Source of the DNA: Bradyrhizobium quebecense
GTDB lineage: Bacteria > Pseudomonadota > Alphaproteobacteria > Rhizobiales > Xanthobacteraceae
Direction of reading: 5' to 3'
NCBI RefSeq assembly: GCF_013373795.3
Contig: NZ_CP088022.1
Coordinates: 3,782,001 to 3,846,000, forward strand
DNA length: 64,000 bases
The position numbers and the translations under genes are program-made. How positions within the stretch are numbered: the first letter of the stretch is position 1; each line of letters starts with the position of its first letter. Below the pieces are notes generated by a model. That model had not been told where the DNA came from, made no database searches, and saw nothing but the letters and a program-made list of their open reading frames with translations. Positions 1 through 8,332 of this stretch are shown here, one piece after another.

Positions 1-334
1 AGGCCACCAGCATGCCCGAGGTGCAGATGCCGCACTGGAGCGCGGCATGCTCGAGGAATTTCTGCTGCAAGGGATGCAGCCTGTCGCCCTTGGCCATGCC
101 CTCGATGGTCCGGATCTCGTGGCCCTCGGCCTCGGCCGCGAGCATCAGGCAGGAGCAGATCAGCCGGCCGTCGAGCGTGATCGAGCAGGCGCCGCAATCG
201 CCGGAGGCGCAGCCCTCCTTGGAGCCGGTGAGCCCCAATTGCCCGCGCAGCGCGTCGAGCATGGTCTCATACGGCTCGCACAGGAATTCGACCGGCTCGC
301 CGTTGACGGAGGTGGTGACGTGCAGTTTCGGCAT
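1..334 (-). CDS. (2Fe-2S)-binding subunit of a xanthine dehydrogenase/CO dehydrogenase-type molybdenum hydroxylase (CoxS-like), cut by the left edge
   Basis: This is the small iron-sulfur subunit that passes electrons between the molybdenum subunit and the FAD subunit. The visible N-terminal 111 residues contain the plant-type [2Fe-2S] ligands Cys42, Cys47 and Cys50 with a Cys60/Cys62 pair, and the beginning of the second cluster motif (QCGICTSGM). Family members are about 150-165 residues, so roughly a third is missing off the window edge. The ATG lies 4 bases after the stop of the FAD subunit gene, so the two are co-transcribed. The large molybdopterin subunit is probably beyond the edge. 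The substrate (CO, xanthine, nicotinate, an aldehyde) cannot be told from this part. Confidence 0.93.
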   Translation of the reverse strand, partial: MPKLHVTTSVNGEPVEFLCEPYETMLDALRGQLGLTGSKEGCASGDCGACSITLDGRLICSCLMLAAEAEGHEIRTIEGMAKGDRLHPLQQKFLEHAALQCGICTSGMLVA

Positions 335-338
335 GGTG

Positions 339-1208
339 CTAGTGTCCTCCGGCGCGCTGGGCGGCGATCGCGGCGGTGCGCTTGAGCAGCACGCCGGCGG
401 TCTTTGTCCTGTAGGCAATGGTGCCGCGCTTGTCGTCGATCGGACGGCAGGCGGCGCGGCACGCCGCAGCAGCCGCTTCCAGCGCCGCATCGTCTAGCTT
501 CGAACCAACAAGCGCCTGCGCTGCCGGTTCAACCAGCAGCGCGGTCGGCGCCACCGCGCCGAGGCCGACGCGGGCCGCGGTGCAGACGCCGTCCTGCAAG
601 GTCAGGCTGACGCCGATGCCGACCACCGCGATGTCCATCTCGGTGCGCGGGATCATGCGCAGATACGCATCGCCCGAGCCCTTGGGCCGCGGCGGGAGCG
701 CAAAACTGACGAGGATCTCGCCCGGCTTGAGGTTGGTCCGTCCCGGCCCGGCCGGCACGTCCTCGACCTTGAGCTCGCGGCGGCCGTTCGGGCCCTGCAC
801 GGTGACGACGGCGCCCGCCGCAATCATCGCCGGCACGCTGTCGCCGGCCGGCGAGCCGTTGCAGAGATTGCCGCCGGCGGAGGCCCGGCCCTGCACCTGC
901 TTGGAGCCGATCAGGTTCACGGCCTCGAGCACGCCGGGCCAGACCTTGCCGAAGCGCGCGTGGTCTGCGAGCTCCATGCCGGAGACGGCAGCGCCGACGC
1001 GGAAGCCGCCATCGGCGGCCTCAGAGATCTCGGTCATCTCGCCGATCTTCTTGATGTCGACGATCAGTCCCGGCCGCACCAGGCCGGAGCGCATTTGCAC
1101 CAATAAGTCGGTGCCCCCTGCCATAATGCGGGCGGCACTCCCGGCGGCAGCAAATGCGCCGATCGCTTCATCAAGCGTGCGCGGTGCTACGTATCGGATA
1201 TCGGTCAT
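339..1208 (-). CDS. FAD-binding subunit of a xanthine dehydrogenase-family enzyme (CoxM-like)
   Basis: This 289-residue protein has the size and motifs of the medium FAD subunit of molybdenum hydroxylases. The first FAD loop AGGTDLLVQM lies near residues 30-40 and the second, ASAGGNLCNGSPAGD, near residues 110-125. The C-terminal third is the usual CO dehydrogenase flavoprotein C-terminal domain. It passes electrons from the 2Fe-2S subunit, encoded 4 bases downstream, to an acceptor. The gene starts with an ATG and is divergent from the peptide-binding protein gene at 1485, leaving a 276-base shared upstream region in which I see no clear operator. Subfamily and substrate are not decided by the sequence. 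Confidence 0.93.
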   Translation of the reverse strand: MTDIRYVAPRTLDEAIGAFAAAGSAARIMAGGTDLLVQMRSGLVRPGLIVDIKKIGEMTEISEAADGGFRVGAAVSGMELADHARFGKVWPGVLEAVNLIGSKQVQGRASAGGNLCNGSPAGDSVPAMIAAGAVVTVQGPNGRRELKVEDVPAGPGRTNLKPGEILVSFALPPRPKGSGDAYLRMIPRTEMDIAVVGIGVSLTLQDGVCTAARVGLGAVAPTALLVEPAAQALVGSKLDDAALEAAAAACRAACRPIDDKRGTIAYRTKTAGVLLKRTAAIAAQRAGGH

Positions 1209-1484
1209 GACGGTTCTTCTGGTCTCCCTCGGCTGCTTGTTCCCTCAGGGATGTGCGGGATATGGCCTTATTGCTGGCCGGCAGACCGCAAGCCTACACG
1301 GCGGATCGCCGTCCGAACAGCCTGCGAGGTGCGGCAGGAAGCGCAGGCTCCTATGCAGGATGCGCGCTTGCGCGCCTTGCGGGATTGGCGGCACGGCGCT
1401 TGCTTGATTTGCTGATCGGATTGGTGAAGCATGCGGCTCGCTGCGGCCAACGTGCCGGCGCAACGACAAATCGGGGGACGGCGA

Positions 1485-3095
1485 ATGGTCGATGTTTCGC
1501 GCAGAACGCTCCTCAAGCTCGCGGCCAGCGTGCCGCCGGCGATCGCGGCCCCGGCTCTCCTGTCATCGAGAGCCATCGCCGCCGGCAAGGGCAAGACCAT
1601 ATCGGCGGTGATGCACTCGGACCTGCGCATCATCGATCCCGGTTTCACCACCGCCTACATCACCCGCGACCATGGCTACATGGTCTACGACACGCTGCTC
1701 GGCATCGATTCAAGCTTCAAGGTCCGGCCGCAGATGGCGGACTGGACGATCTCCGACGACAAGCTGACCTACACCTTCACGCTGCGCGACGGCCTGAAAT
1801 GGCATGACGGCGCGCCCGTCACCGCGGAGGACTGCATCGCCTCGCTGAAGCGCTGGACCGTCGTCGACGGCATGGCGCAGAAGCTGGCCGAGTTCACCGC
1901 CTCCCTCGAGGCCGGCGGACCGAAGACGATCGTGCTCAAGCTCAAGGAGCCGTACGGCCTGGTGCTGGAGTCGCTGGCAAAGCCCTCCTCCTATGTCGCC
2001 TTCATGATGCCGAAGCGGCTCGCGGAGACGCCACCCGGCAAGCAGATCGCCGAGCAGATCGGCTGCGGGCCGTTCAAGTTCGTGCAGGCCGAATTCCAGC
2101 CGGGCGTGAAGGCAGTCTATGAGCGGAACGCCGACTACGTGCCGCGCAAGGAAAAGCCGGATTGGCTGTCGGGCGGCAAGGTCGCGAAGGTCGATCGCGT
2201 CGAATGGATCACGATGCCCGACGCGCAGACCGCGATCAACGCGCTGCAATCCGGCGACATCGATTTCCTGGAACAGCCGTCGATCGACCTGGTGCCGGTG
2301 CTCGAGGCCAATTCCGATCTCACCGTTGCCGTGCTGAACAAGTTCGGCTTCCAGATCGAAGGCCGGATGAATTTCCTGCACCCGCCGTTCGACAATCCCA
2401 AGATCCGCCGCGCGGCATTCCTGGCGATGAACCAGAAGGACGTGCTCGACGCCACCGTCGGTAATGCAAAATATTACGAGATCTGCGGCTCCTATTTCGC
2501 CTGCGACACGCCGCTCGCGAGCGACGCCGGCGCCGAGACGCTGATCAAAGGCAACGGCATGGCCGAGGCGAAGAAGGCGCTCGCCGCCTCGGGCTATGAC
2601 GGCACGCCCGTCGTGATCATGATCCCCGGCGACGTGCAGACGCTGAAGGGACCGCCGACCGTCGCAGCGCAGCTGCTGCGCGCGGCGGGTTTCAACGTCG
2701 ACGCGCAGGTGACCGACTGGCAGACTGTGGTGAGCCGTCGCGCCAGCCAGAAGCCGCCCAAGGAAGGCGGCTGGAACCTGTTCTTCACCTTCACGGGCGC
2801 GACCGAGGTGATGAACCCGATCGTCAACAACCAGATCGCCGCGAACGGCAAGCGGGCCTGGTTCGGCTGGCCCGACGACGCCAAGCTCGAGCAAATGCGC
2901 GACACCTATGCGCGCGCCACCTCCCCTGAAGACCAGAAGAAGCTCGCGATGGAGATTCAAAAAGAAGCCTACGAGCAGGTGATCTATGTCCCGCTCGGCC
3001 AGTTCCGCTTGCCGAGCGCCTGGCGCAAATCGCTCACCGGCGTGCTGGAAGGCCCGGCGCCGCCGGTGTTCTGGAACGTCGACAAGACGGAATAG
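1485..3095 (+). CDS. Tat-exported ABC transporter peptide-binding protein (family 5 solute-binding protein)
   Basis: This 536-residue periplasmic binding protein of the DppA/OppA class delivers peptides or similar solutes to an ABC importer. I start it at the ATG at 1485, preceded by GGGGGA, because translation then opens with a twin-arginine signal (SRRTLLKL at residues 5-12, then a hydrophobic stretch ending near Ala33). An upstream in-frame ATG at 1431 would bury that signal. The mature part begins with the typical motif for placing the ligand-binding domain (AVMHSDLRIIDP, DHGYMVYDTL, LTYTFTLRDGLKWHDG). No permease gene adjoins it. Its sequence is closely similar throughout to the binding protein at 43282-44901, so it may share that cluster's transporter, which is an inference. 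Confidence 0.92.
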   Translation: MVDVSRRTLLKLAASVPPAIAAPALLSSRAIAAGKGKTISAVMHSDLRIIDPGFTTAYITRDHGYMVYDTLLGIDSSFKVRPQMADWTISDDKLTYTFTLRDGLKWHDGAPVTAEDCIASLKRWTVVDGMAQKLAEFTASLEAGGPKTIVLKLKEPYGLVLESLAKPSSYVAFMMPKRLAETPPGKQIAEQIGCGPFKFVQAEFQPGVKAVYERNADYVPRKEKPDWLSGGKVAKVDRVEWITMPDAQTAINALQSGDIDFLEQPSIDLVPVLEANSDLTVAVLNKFGFQIEGRMNFLHPPFDNPKIRRAAFLAMNQKDVLDATVGNAKYYEICGSYFACDTPLASDAGAETLIKGNGMAEAKKALAASGYDGTPVVIMIPGDVQTLKGPPTVAAQLLRAAGFNVDAQVTDWQTVVSRRASQKPPKEGGWNLFFTFTGATEVMNPIVNNQIAANGKRAWFGWPDDAKLEQMRDTYARATSPEDQKKLAMEIQKEAYEQVIYVPLGQFRLPSAWRKSLTGVLEGPAPPVFWNVDKTE

Positions 3096-3492
3096 GATCG
3101 GCGGCGCTTCTGCGCGCTGCCAAAATATCGAAAACAACCCCATGCAAAGGAGCCGACGGCCGCCGGCGTTCGACCGGGCAACTTGACACGTCGGGCAAAT
3201 CAGGCATATATTTCCAATATTCCGAAATCGTGCATGCACCCCTCGCCCGCAATGGCGAGGCTATCGCATATGGGCTCGATTTCCCCCACGAACGCGTCAT
3301 GCCCGGCCTTGTGCCGGGCATCCACGTCTTGGTTTCCGCGCGAGAAAGCCGCGGATGGCCGGGACAAGCCCGGCCATGACGACTCAGGAAACGGCATCCC
3401 AAGCTTCTCGCTGCCATATGCGAGTGCCCCCCGGGAGAGGGAGCACAGCATCTTTGCGGTCGCTCGCTCGACGGCATCGCACGATCGCCGTG
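3096..3492. other. Intergenic region with a promoter-like pair but no gene
   Basis: This stretch lies between two convergent genes. It holds TTGACA at 3183-3188 and ATATAT at 3206-3211 with a 17-base spacer, which resembles a sigma-70 promoter, but no convincing coding sequence follows. The middle is taken up by the palindromic repeat at 3295-3381. The short open frames here have no recognisable protein character. Confidence 0.4.
3295..3381. repeat. Dispersed palindromic intergenic repeat (CGTCATG...CATGACG class)
   Basis: The element is bounded by CGTCATGCCCGG and CCGGCCATGACG, which pair as a long stem with a smaller internal stem (CCGCGCGAGAAAGCCGCGG). Such sequences around 85-100 bases are scattered between genes in Bradyrhizobium and relatives. 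It sits between two convergent genes, where it could act as a bidirectional transcription stop. Confidence 0.75.
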
Positions 3493-5502
3493 TCATTGGC
3501 CGTTGGTGCGGCGCGCGGCCTTCGGCGCCTCGTCCTTCAGCTTCTCCAATGCGCCGGGCATCATCTGCCCGAACATCGAGCTCAGCATCGCGGTCGGGAT
3601 CAGGCCTGCATTGCCGCCTTCACCCGCCTGCCCGCCCGACATCAGGAATTGCGGCACCAGCGGCTGGTTGATCCGCGTCAGCGCATCGGCGAACTTCGCG
3701 AAGTTCTGCTCGGCAAGCCGGTACTCCGGCCCGCCATAGGCATCGACCGACAGCTTGGTCGCCTGCGCGTTGGCGGTACCGACCGCGAGCACCCGGTCGG
3801 CCTCGCCCTGGCCTTCCAGCCGCGACTGCTCGCCGACCGCGGCTGCGGTCACCTTCCTCGTCTCGGCATCCTTCTGCGCGCGGGCGAGCGCAGCCGCGCC
3901 CTCGTTCTCGTGGACCTTGACCTGGATCAGCGACTGCGTGAGTGCGGTCTGCGCTGCCGCCGTCGCCTTGGCTTCGTTCAGCGCGCGCTCCTGCACCGCG
4001 GCCTTCTCCTGCTCCTGATAGGTCTCGATCTGCTCGCGTGCGATCTGGCGCGAGCGGAGCTGAATCAGGATGTTCTCGATGGTGTGGTCACCGGGCGCCG
4101 CGCGCGGCGTGCCGATCAGGACCTCCTGGAAGTCGAGCGAATAGCCCTCGAACTTCGCTTTCATCACGCGCGCCGATTCTTCCTGGATCGCGGCGCGGTT
4201 CTGCAACAGCTCGATCAGCGTCATCTTCTGCGCGATGTTCTTGAAGAACGCGCTGACCATCGGGTCGAGCGTCTGCTCGACCAGCTTCTTCACGTCGCCG
4301 AAGCGCTGGATGATCATCGGCGCCTTCTTGTAGTCGATATGCATCACCACCGAGAGCGGCAGCGTCGGCTCGAACGCGTCCTTGGTGATCAGCGAGATCT
4401 CCGACAGGTTCTCGTCGAGCTTCATCGCGCCGACCTCGCCGCGCACCCATTTCAGGATGAAGTTGACGGTCGGGATCACCTCGATCTTGCCGGCATAGGT
4501 GTTGAAGGCGTACTTGCCCGGCAACAGCGGGTCCTTCCAGACGCCGCGGCTGCCGTTGAGCACCAGCTCACCATGGCGATACTGCTCGCCCGAGACGTCG
4601 TCGGTGCGCGGGCCGGTGTAGAAGATGACGACGCCGACATTGCCGACCGGGATCACCGTCTTCGGTACCGCCTCGACGGTCGCGAACAGGCGGTTGATGT
4701 ACCAGGTGCCCTCGACGATGACCTGGAGCTGGCGGCCGCGATAGCCGCCGGCGAGCAGGAATTTCTCGGGCTCCTGGAAATTGTTGTGGAAGGTCGCAGC
4801 ATCCCGTAGCTCGATGCCGACTTCGGGCGCGATGATCTCGCCCGGAGGCAGCGACGGGCCGTCATGCACGGTGACGATGCCGACAAGATCGTGATCGGCC
4901 GCCAGCACCACCGGCGCAAAGCCCCAGCGCTCGGTGATCGTGAGCTGCATGCTCTCGAGCACGCCGCGTTCCCGCTCGCTGAGCGCATGACCGTAGACGC
5001 GCTCATCGGTGATGATCGCGAACTGCGTGGTGTTGATCGCATAGGTACCTTCGCGCAGGACCTTGCGCTGCGGCCCCTTCTGGCCGCCGCCGAGCAGGAA
5101 GCGGCGCGCGTCCTGGAAGTCCGACTTGTCTTCGGTGTCGTTGGCGCCGAGCACTTGCGAAGGCTCCAGCGCCGCGCCATCGCGCGCGAACACATAGGCG
5201 ATCTTGCCCTGGCCGACGGTCACGAGATCCGAGCGGTGGATCCGGTACATGAAGGGAAACATCACGTGCAGGCCGCCGCGCAGCACTTCCGGCTCGTAGC
5301 CGGCCTCACCGTTCAGCGCGATGAAGCCGTCCTCGATCGAGCCCTTGATCGCCCACAGCTTCTCGACGATGCCGACCTGATTGTTGGGAATGTAGCGAAA
5401 TACGTTCGATACGCGCAGCAGGATCACACATGCGACCGCTGCAGCGATCCAAATGGCAGGCTGAGTCAAACCTGAACCATTAAGAAAACCGAGGAAGTCC
5501 AT
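3493..5502 (-). CDS. SPFH (band 7/flotillin-like) domain membrane protein
   Basis: This 669-residue protein has one N-terminal membrane segment (about residues 13-32). An SPFH/band-7 region follows, with IPNNQVGIVEKLWAIKG near residues 39-55 and VGNVGVVIFYTG further on. Next comes an alanine/glutamine/glutamate-rich helical stretch (EQEKAAVQERALNEAKATAAAQTAL) like the coiled coil of flotillins, and a short tail. Such proteins form large oligomeric scaffolds at the membrane. I place the start at the ATG at 5502, giving MDFLGFLNG and the membrane anchor directly; the in-frame extension to 5553 has no protein character. No NfeD partner gene adjoins it. The precise role is unknown. Confidence 0.88.
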   Translation of the reverse strand: MDFLGFLNGSGLTQPAIWIAAAVACVILLRVSNVFRYIPNNQVGIVEKLWAIKGSIEDGFIALNGEAGYEPEVLRGGLHVMFPFMYRIHRSDLVTVGQGKIAYVFARDGAALEPSQVLGANDTEDKSDFQDARRFLLGGGQKGPQRKVLREGTYAINTTQFAIITDERVYGHALSERERGVLESMQLTITERWGFAPVVLAADHDLVGIVTVHDGPSLPPGEIIAPEVGIELRDAATFHNNFQEPEKFLLAGGYRGRQLQVIVEGTWYINRLFATVEAVPKTVIPVGNVGVVIFYTGPRTDDVSGEQYRHGELVLNGSRGVWKDPLLPGKYAFNTYAGKIEVIPTVNFILKWVRGEVGAMKLDENLSEISLITKDAFEPTLPLSVVMHIDYKKAPMIIQRFGDVKKLVEQTLDPMVSAFFKNIAQKMTLIELLQNRAAIQEESARVMKAKFEGYSLDFQEVLIGTPRAAPGDHTIENILIQLRSRQIAREQIETYQEQEKAAVQERALNEAKATAAAQTALTQSLIQVKVHENEGAAALARAQKDAETRKVTAAAVGEQSRLEGQGEADRVLAVGTANAQATKLSVDAYGGPEYRLAEQNFAKFADALTRINQPLVPQFLMSGGQAGEGGNAGLIPTAMLSSMFGQMMPGALEKLKDEAPKAARRTNGQ

Positions 5503-5800
5503 AGTCCATCTCCACAATTCGCAACTGGGCGGTTTGGGAGCCCAAACCTGCACCCGAGAATTGCGGTGGGGAGATGTGGTTGGCGGCCCAGGGGCCGCAA
5601 GGCGTGAACATTATTCGCACTGCCAATCTTTTTTTGATGACAGCATGAACCGCCGGACTGATCGCGCGACATTGATGCGCGCGAACAATTTGCTGCGATT
5701 GCACATCATTCGCAGCAGACCGGCCTTGCGCGATGACTCGGGCGTGGACCGATAAAGGTCCGCTTCCGAGGGTGAAGCGGTAGTTGCTGTAGGTCGATCG

Positions 5801-5914
5801 TCATCGACGGCTTTTGACCCTAGCCTCGGACAAATAGTCTTCCAGCCGCTCGGAAAACAAAGTGCTCTGACTGCGGTCATCGTCAACGACAAAGCGCGTC
5901 ATCGAATCCTCCAT
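5801..5914 (-). pseudogene. N-terminal remnant of an IS5/IS1182-type transposase
   Basis: The minus strand encodes 37 residues, MEDSMTRFVVDDDRSQSTLF and so on, ending in YLSEARVKSRR and a stop. This matches what I know as the conserved opening of IS1182-type transposases (MxRFVxGxDRxQSTLxPExLxDYLxE), which normally continues for 400 residues or more with NPVRVVDxFVDELDL. The rest is absent, and the sequence up to 5503 shows no further transposase. It is a dead fragment 55 bases from the insertion site of the IS1380 element. Confidence 0.7.
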
Positions 5915-5964
5915 GTTCTGGGGCACCAGCAAAGTGTGAGTCGACTTGCTCAAATGAAAGGCGC

Positions 5965-5968
5965 CTAG
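5965..5968. repeat. Left 4-bp target-site duplication (CTAG) of the IS1380-family element
   Basis: The bases CTAG directly abut the left terminal inverted repeat and recur at 7590-7593 directly outside the right repeat. A 4-base duplication is in the normal range for IS1380-family insertion. Confidence 0.8.
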
Positions 5969-7589
5969 CCCGTCTTATTCATGATTGCCGGGCGGGGCAG
6001 CTGGAACATTTCCGGTCGGGGTGAAGGCGCGCGCGAACGCTTCGGCTTTTTCGCCGCTTTTCGACCCGACTTCGTGAACGCGTTGGAGGACGGCAGCGGG
6101 GTGACCGGGGGCTCATGCCCCGCGCGTCAGGGTGCTTGCGGGACCAGAGCGTTTACCAAGCCGCGGAACAGGTCGGCGTCGGGGCACGCCGCAGCGAAGG
6201 CGAGACGGACGCGGGTGGCGGTCTCGATGACGCGGGCTGCGATCTTGAGAAGCCTGAGCCTGATCGTGTTGAACTCGGCCGTTGCCAGATCGCGCGGCTT
6301 TGGGATGGCATCGCGCACGGCGAGGATGAGCCAATAGGCGGCGGTGTGGAAGACGAGGCGGACCTGGTTGGCGAGCGCCGAGCGGCAACTGGTGCGATCG
6401 GAGGCGAGCTGGGTCTTGTGCAGCTTGATCAGGTTCTCGGCCTGTCCGCGAGCGCAATAGAGGCTGTCATAGATCCACTCAGCCGAGCCGATATCCAGGC
6501 TGGTGACGACGTAGCGGACGTCGAGCCCTTGTTGGGTTGCCTCGATGCGGGCGACGACGCGGCGCTCACGATGCCAGGAGCCGGCCGCGTGGCAGGTCTC
6601 GGTGTAGCCGCGAACCACGATCTTGTTCTCGATCGCACGTTCGGTTCGAAATGCATCACAGACCTCGTCGACCTTTCTGGCGAGCGGCTTCGTGCCGGCT
6701 AGCGCGAAGATGTAATCGACGCCGTTTTGCTCGCAAAAAGTCATCGCCTCGGGGCCGGCGTAATGGCTGTCGCCGCGGAAGGTGATACGCGTATCGGGCC
6801 AGCGCCGGCGAATGCGCCGAACCAGGCGGCGCAGGTGTGCCCGCACCTCGCGGCCGCTCGGCGTCTTGCCGGGGCGCAGGATGACCGCAACAGGCCGGCT
6901 GTGCTCGGTGTCGTAGACGTGGATCGGCAGGAAGCAGTGTTCATCATAATGGGCGTTGAACAGCGAGAGTTGCTGACGGCCATGCACCACGTCGACCGTG
7001 TCGTCGATGTCGAGCGTGATTGCGCTCGGCGCTCGCGCGTAGCTGTCCATCCATAGGTCAACCAGCACAGAGCTCAGCCGGATCACCTCGCGCAGGTGTG
7101 GTGCATTCTCCAGGCGCGATAGGGTCGGCTGCGAACACAGATCCCGGCCAGTGTCCGGCAGTCGGCCGCAAGCCAGCTTGAACGCCGGATCGCCGCGTAA
7201 ACGATCGAGATCATTGCCATCCTCGTAGCCACACGCGATGGCGAAGATGCGGGCGCGGATCATATCCGCAAGGCTGTGCACGATGCGTCCCGGATCGCGC
7301 CGCTCGGGGAATACGCAGGACAACTTCGCGGCCAAGCCGAGGCGCCGGTCCGCCATGGCCAGAAGCATGACGCCGCCATCCGACGTCAGCTTGCCGCCGT
7401 CGAACGAGGCTGTGATCTTCTTGTGGGAAACGGCTGGAAATGAGAACGGCAGACTCGTATCGTCGGTCATGGCGAGTGTGGCGGCCCGGATGCGCGGAGG
7501 GTGGGTGTCAGCAACCGAATCCTACGCCATCTCAGCGGCTTACGCCACGCTCGCCAGCCTCTCAACAAGCCGCTGATGAATAAGACGGG
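5969..7589. mobile_element. Complete IS1380-family insertion sequence, 1,621 bp
   Basis: The ends are perfect 14-base inverted repeats, CCCGTCTTATTCAT at 5969-5982 and its complement at 7576-7589. They enclose one transposase gene, read leftward, that fills most of the element. The length is typical of the IS1380 family (about 1.6-1.7 kb), as is a short target duplication, here CTAG on both sides. Intact ends, an intact reading frame and an identical duplication point to a fairly recent insertion. The right end lies only about 20 bases before the leader of the small gene at 7672, so the element may have separated that gene from its original upstream sequence. Confidence 0.92.
6127..7470 (-). 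CDS. IS1380-family transposase
   Basis: This 447-residue DDE transposase fills the IS1380 element and catalyses its movement. It opens with the family signature ITASFDGGKLTSDGGVMLL. The three catalytic acidic regions are visible: LDIDDTVDVVHG in the first half, FRGDSHYAGPEAM in the middle and the glutamate in CARGQAENLIKLHK. The frame is complete with no stops, so it is probably functional. The start is the ATG at 7470, 106 bases inside the right end. Confidence 0.95.
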   Translation of the reverse strand: MTDDTSLPFSFPAVSHKKITASFDGGKLTSDGGVMLLAMADRRLGLAAKLSCVFPERRDPGRIVHSLADMIRARIFAIACGYEDGNDLDRLRGDPAFKLACGRLPDTGRDLCSQPTLSRLENAPHLREVIRLSSVLVDLWMDSYARAPSAITLDIDDTVDVVHGRQQLSLFNAHYDEHCFLPIHVYDTEHSRPVAVILRPGKTPSGREVRAHLRRLVRRIRRRWPDTRITFRGDSHYAGPEAMTFCEQNGVDYIFALAGTKPLARKVDEVCDAFRTERAIENKIVVRGYTETCHAAGSWHRERRVVARIEATQQGLDVRYVVTSLDIGSAEWIYDSLYCARGQAENLIKLHKTQLASDRTSCRSALANQVRLVFHTAAYWLILAVRDAIPKPRDLATAEFNTIRLRLLKIAARVIETATRVRLAFAAACPDADLFRGLVNALVPQAP

Positions 7590-7593
7590 CTAG
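7590..7593. repeat. Right 4-bp target-site duplication (CTAG) of the IS1380-family element
   Basis: This copy of CTAG abuts the right inverted repeat of the element and matches the bases at 5965-5968. Confidence 0.8.
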
Positions 7594-7600
7594 TGCCTGG

Positions 7601-7653
7601 ATCATCGACCGCCCTCGGCATCCATCGGTGACTGAGAGTTTTGTGCTCCCGCC
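7601..7653 (+). promoter_or_regulatory. Shared leader element, copy A, upstream of a zinc-ribbon gene
   Basis: The stretch contains CCCTCGGCATC, then GTGACTGAGAGTTTTGTG, then CTCCCG ending 20 bases before the ATG at 7672. Very similar sequence occurs before the small zinc-ribbon gene at 10549 (copy B), and a weaker version before the one at 9066 (copy C). The coding sequences are not alike at the base level, so the leader similarity stands out. The function is unknown; a promoter or a structured 5' untranslated region are both possible. Confidence 0.5.
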
Positions 7654-7671
7654 GACACCGCGAGAGCATTC

Positions 7672-7845
7672 ATGCCGAAAAATACGCCCCCACCTCTCTG
7701 CAGGAAATGCAGCGAGCCCATGAGATGGCTGCTAGCGCAGACGGGCGGTCGTGAGTTCCGCTGCATTGATTGTGACGGTCCAGATCCACCAAAATCGCCC
7801 GAAACAATGAGACTGATCTTAGGCCCATTGAAGCGACCGTACTGA
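7672..7845 (+). CDS. Small zinc-ribbon hypothetical protein
   Basis: This 57-residue protein is too short for most gene callers. It carries two CxxC pairs, CRKC at residues 10-13 and CIDC at residues 31-34, 17 residues apart, which would bind one zinc ion in a zinc-ribbon knuckle. The rest is basic and proline-rich, ending in GPLKRPY. It follows shared leader copy A. Similar short CxxC proteins are common hypothetical proteins in Bradyrhizobium, to my recollection, and none has an assigned function. The start is the only ATG that includes the first CxxC. Confidence 0.65.
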   Translation: MPKNTPPPLCRKCSEPMRWLLAQTGGREFRCIDCDGPDPPKSPETMRLILGPLKRPY

Positions 7846-8015
7846 GAAGCCAGGCCGCCTCACGTTGAGGGCTATGGACAGAGACCTTAAGTGAGCGGTC
7901 CCGGCCGGGCTTGGGGGCTGAAAGCCGGGACCGCCCGGATCAGGCACGCCCCAGCAGCGGAAGGCACGCAACCATTCTAACGGTTCCGATTCCTCGAGGG
8001 TTCCAAAGAGGAGCC

Positions 8016-8219
8016 ATGCAGAGACAACGACGTTGGGTTAAGCAGATTCATTCTCTTGAAGCGCGCCTTGCGAGGAAGCCAAAGACCTGCGAGGGCGCGC
8101 CAACCAACTTCCACCAGATCCAGAACGAGAGTCGCGGCTGCGGAGAACGGCACGATGAAGCCGCCGCCCACATGACTGAGTGGCTGGCATCTCCCGGACT
8201 AAGATCAAATGAAAAGTGA
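8016..8219 (+). pseudogene. Small helical hypothetical protein altered by two frame-restoring indels
   Basis: A strong ribosome binding site (AAGAGGAG) precedes the ATG at 8016. The open frame gives 67 residues beginning MQRQRRWVKQIHSLEARLA and ending AAAHMTEWLASPGL. The two ends look like a known rhizobial family of short helical proteins, but the middle does not. In the +1 frame the middle reads EEAKDLRGRANQLPPDPERE and then SRLRRTAR, which is the expected family core (PPGPxREALLRKAR). A 1-base loss near 8074 and a second indel near 8145 explain this. The frame is open as it stands, so an altered protein may still be made. Confidence 0.6.
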
Positions 8220-8291
8220 GCAATTTTGCTCAGACGAGAGCTAAGCCGTGTGCTGATCTAACATACCGGAGATTGCTCTATCCGGGGCTAG

Positions 8292-8332
8292 CACAACGCC
8301 ACCAGGCATTCATTCAGCTTGGTGGCGTTGTG
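8292..8332. terminator. Perfect hairpin at the end of the small gene at 8310
   Basis: CACAACGCCACCA (8292-8304) and its exact complement (8320-8332) form a 13-pair stem with a 15-base loop. The hairpin overlaps the last codons and stop of the leftward gene at 8310-8552. There is no following T run on the minus strand, so termination would be inefficient or Rho-assisted. Confidence 0.45.

Noticed and set aside
3183..3211. TTGACA-N17-ATATAT promoter-like pair
   Set aside because: No gene or likely RNA follows in the right direction, so it is recorded only as part of the intergenic region.
1710..3239. Minus-strand open frame of 509 codons opposite the first binding-protein gene
   Set aside because: The plus-strand frame has a signal peptide and family motifs; the minus frame is an antisense by-product of high GC.
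3355..4809. Long plus-strand open frame (484 codons) over the SPFH gene
   Set aside because: It is antisense to a well-supported SPFH protein and has the arginine/leucine-rich make-up of GC-driven shadow frames.
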